From Torreya grandis (Eukaryota > Streptophyta > Pinopsida > Cupressales > Taxaceae): a stretch of 64,000 bases of DNA. The translations under genes and the position numbers were made by a program. Numbering within the stretch: position 1 is the stretch's first letter; every line of letters starts with the position of its first letter. The notes under the pieces are model-generated. The model was not told the DNA's origin and did no database searches. It saw only the letters and a program-made list of their open reading frames with translations. Positions 62,041 to 64,000 of this stretch are shown in pieces. Location of the stretch: positions 1,773,501 to 1,837,500 of the forward strand of contig JARHVA010001191.1 in the NCBI GenBank assembly GCA_037957365.1, written 5' to 3'.

Positions 62041-62265
62041 CCTTGAGCACATGTGTGTGTGTGTGTCTTGTTAGTTTGCTGTCTTATTTTGTGTGTGTCC
62101 TTGATTTGTGTGGTTGAGGTAATCAAGTGGTCTTGTCTTGATCAAAGCCTATGGTCAATTTTTTTTTCATTGTCTTAGAATTAATGACTCCCTAATCCTA
62201 ATGGATTGATAAGGATACTGTTCTAGTTAGTATAGCAGGCATACTACCCTTATGAATTACAAATT
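62041..62265 (+). other. E 3' untranslated segment
   Basis: Contains a short (TG)n tract near 62,053-62,067. No clear purine tract abuts the 3' LTR at 62,266. Confidence 0.45.
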
Positions 62266-64000
62266 TGTTGACCAAATTTGACTTTTAGGGCAAATTGGGA
62301 CCCCTATAAGCAAAAACTTGACTTTTAGGTGTTTTATGGGTATAATACATATGTCACAAGGTGTTTTACAAGTTAATTAATTTCAAATGTTATACTATTC
62401 TTGGTCCTTAGTCATTTTAGTTCTTTTAGTCATTTTAGGTCATTTTGAGGTCAAAAAGGGGCATTTAATGACTTATATGGATTTTTTAGGAAGTGTGAAG
62501 GTTATAAAAGGTGATTTTACATGAAATTTGTCCTAAGAGGTCTTAATAAACTATTGGTAACTATAAATAGCATGTGCTTTAGAAGAAAGAATGTTTTTTT
62601 CGGGGGAAAAGGTGAGTTTGGTATTTGTACAACCCATGGGGAAGTTTACCACATGGTAAAATGTTATGGAATGACTCTTTAGATTCATTAGATGCATATT
62701 AGTTATTTACATGCTTTTTAAGTGTAATTTTTGGCCCAAAACTATTCTTCTCCTTTTTCACCCCTCTTGGCAAGCAAAAGCAGTCTTCAAGATTGTCTTT
62801 GGTACGACTAACAGAGGAGGTTTAAGATCAAATGCCTTGGGGAGGTGAAATTAAACTCAGATACCTTCATTTAAATTATTATATTTTTAATAATTATATC
62901 TTGTGATTCATGAACCATCCTCATGAAGTTGATTATGTTTTTTGCCTACTAATTTATGTACCCTATAAGTTTTGCCTTGGTTTGAGCAATTCTGTATGAA
63001 CTAGTTATTGAAGTTGATTATAGATTATGTTTCCTTCCTTATCTAATACTCCCCATGTTTTTTTCATTATATAAAAGTGTTTTTATATGCTAATCATCTT
63101 AATTTTTAGGAGGGATCACTTTTTTGTGCAATAGGTAGTCTTTTCACCTTTGAATGGATTTTATTATTTTAATTATGGTCTTAGAGGATGAATATTTTTT
63201 GGTTTACATGATTCCATGTTATCTTGATCATTTTCACCTCTCAATATCCTTTCCCAAGGTAACTTTTCATGTAATTATAGTCATATGCAATAAAACACAG
63301 TTAGGCATCCATGAACACACACTTATAGGTGCCATGAAAAAAGGATTCAACATTGGAAGGGAGGTGTGAGACCTTTTTTTTTATCCTTGAAACATATTTA
63401 TATGTCTATTTGAACATTTGGTAAAGGTTTTTATGTGATCACCAACATGTTTTCTGCTCACTATCCAAAGTTTAAATCCATTGCCTATATTTGTAAATAG
63501 TCACCTACAGGTGATCTGAGCAGAGAGCTAAGGAGTATTTGTGTGGCATTGAAACTAGTGATGAGATCCCATTTTCAAGTCATTACATGTTTAAGGCATA
63601 TTAACATACATGTTTTAAGTGATGTATGTCTAAACCAAGTTGAAAACCACCTCTAAAGATGAAGACTAATATTTAGGCACTCTTTTCCCTAAAAGTGCAA
63701 AATAGAGATCCAAGAAGGTTTTATAAATATCATATGACAAGGCTATGAGGAATTTTGAGGCATCTAAATGGTATATTATTATATATATTACATAAAATAA
63801 TGACTTTGTAGAGTTTAAGGGGTAGATTAGCAGTGGATATTGGTTTTTGGGAATGCTAAAGTTACCAATTTATGATTGTTTCTAGGCAGTGAAGTCTACA
63901 GGCCTAAGTCCCAAAGAAACCTTACACATAATGATGAAAGTATAGATCATGATAGCATATGGGATAGTTCCAAATGACCTAATATATCATTCATGGCATA
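62266..64000 (+). repeat. E 3' LTR, partial (cut by window edge)
   Basis: Starts TGTTGACCAAATTTGACTTT and is collinear with 55,440 to about 57,148. The expected remaining 2.3 kb lies beyond the window. The open frame at 63,154-63,369 has no recognised motif. Confidence 0.82.

Larger units (their letters stand above)
55440..64000 (+). mobile_element. Element E: LARD-like non-autonomous LTR retrotransposon, 3' end beyond window
   Basis: The 5' LTR is 55,440-59,468 (4,029 bp), starting TGTTGACC and ending TGACA. A primer-binding-like motif follows at 59,477. The interior (59,469-62,265) is only 2.8 kb, with one long decayed gag-like ORF and no protease, RT, RNase H or integrase. The 3' LTR begins at 62,266 with TGTTGACC and stays collinear with the 5' LTR for the 1.7 kb visible. 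Long LTRs around a short interior without pol is the LARD architecture. The right target-site copy is outside the window. Confidence 0.82.

Overview
The window looks like intergenic heterochromatin from a large plant genome, most likely a seed plant and possibly a gymnosperm. That identification is an inference. It rests on very AT-rich, CpG-poor sequence, deeply nested LTR retrotransposons with heavy stop-codon decay, and a plant-type LINE. I see no host protein-coding gene, tRNA, rRNA or CRISPR array. Nearly everything recognisable is a transposable element in some state of decay.

Layout. (1) About 1-13,000, minus strand: a decayed Ty3/gypsy element, here called G1. In transcription order it has 5' LTR end, primer-binding-like motif, gag, protease, RNase H-like domain, RT, RNase H and integrase. 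Its gag is split by a nearly complete LINE (5,658-11,460, minus strand) flanked by a perfect 17-bp target-site duplication. (2) 13,000-15,305: no recognisable gene. (3) 15,306-46,889, plus strand: element D, a Ty3/gypsy element of the same family as G1. Its gag-pol core (33,750-40,049) is flanked by two collinear repeats of about 6.85 kb. I interpret these as unusually long LTRs carrying a large decayed ORF in U3. (4) 18,325-29,897, plus strand: element C, a different Ty3/gypsy element inserted in D's 5' repeat. It has LTRs of about 1.5 kb and an extra unidentified ORF downstream of integrase. (5) 48,647-54,078, minus strand: element F, with 1.14-kb LTRs and no visible pol. (6) 55,440 to beyond the window end, plus strand: element E, with 4.03-kb LTRs and a 2.8-kb interior holding one gag-like decayed ORF and no pol (LARD-like).

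How the parts relate. G1, D and E share a motif close to TGGCATGCCCGGTGGGAC just inside the 5' LTR, and G1 and E also share U5-end sequence. E may therefore have used the enzymes of a G1/D-like partner. Stop codons are concentrated where CAG or CAA glutamine codons are expected, including in the LINE, which fits C-to-T decay of methylated cytosines. The nesting gives a relative order: G1 before the LINE, and D before C. Coordinates of decayed domains are approximate because frames shift repeatedly.
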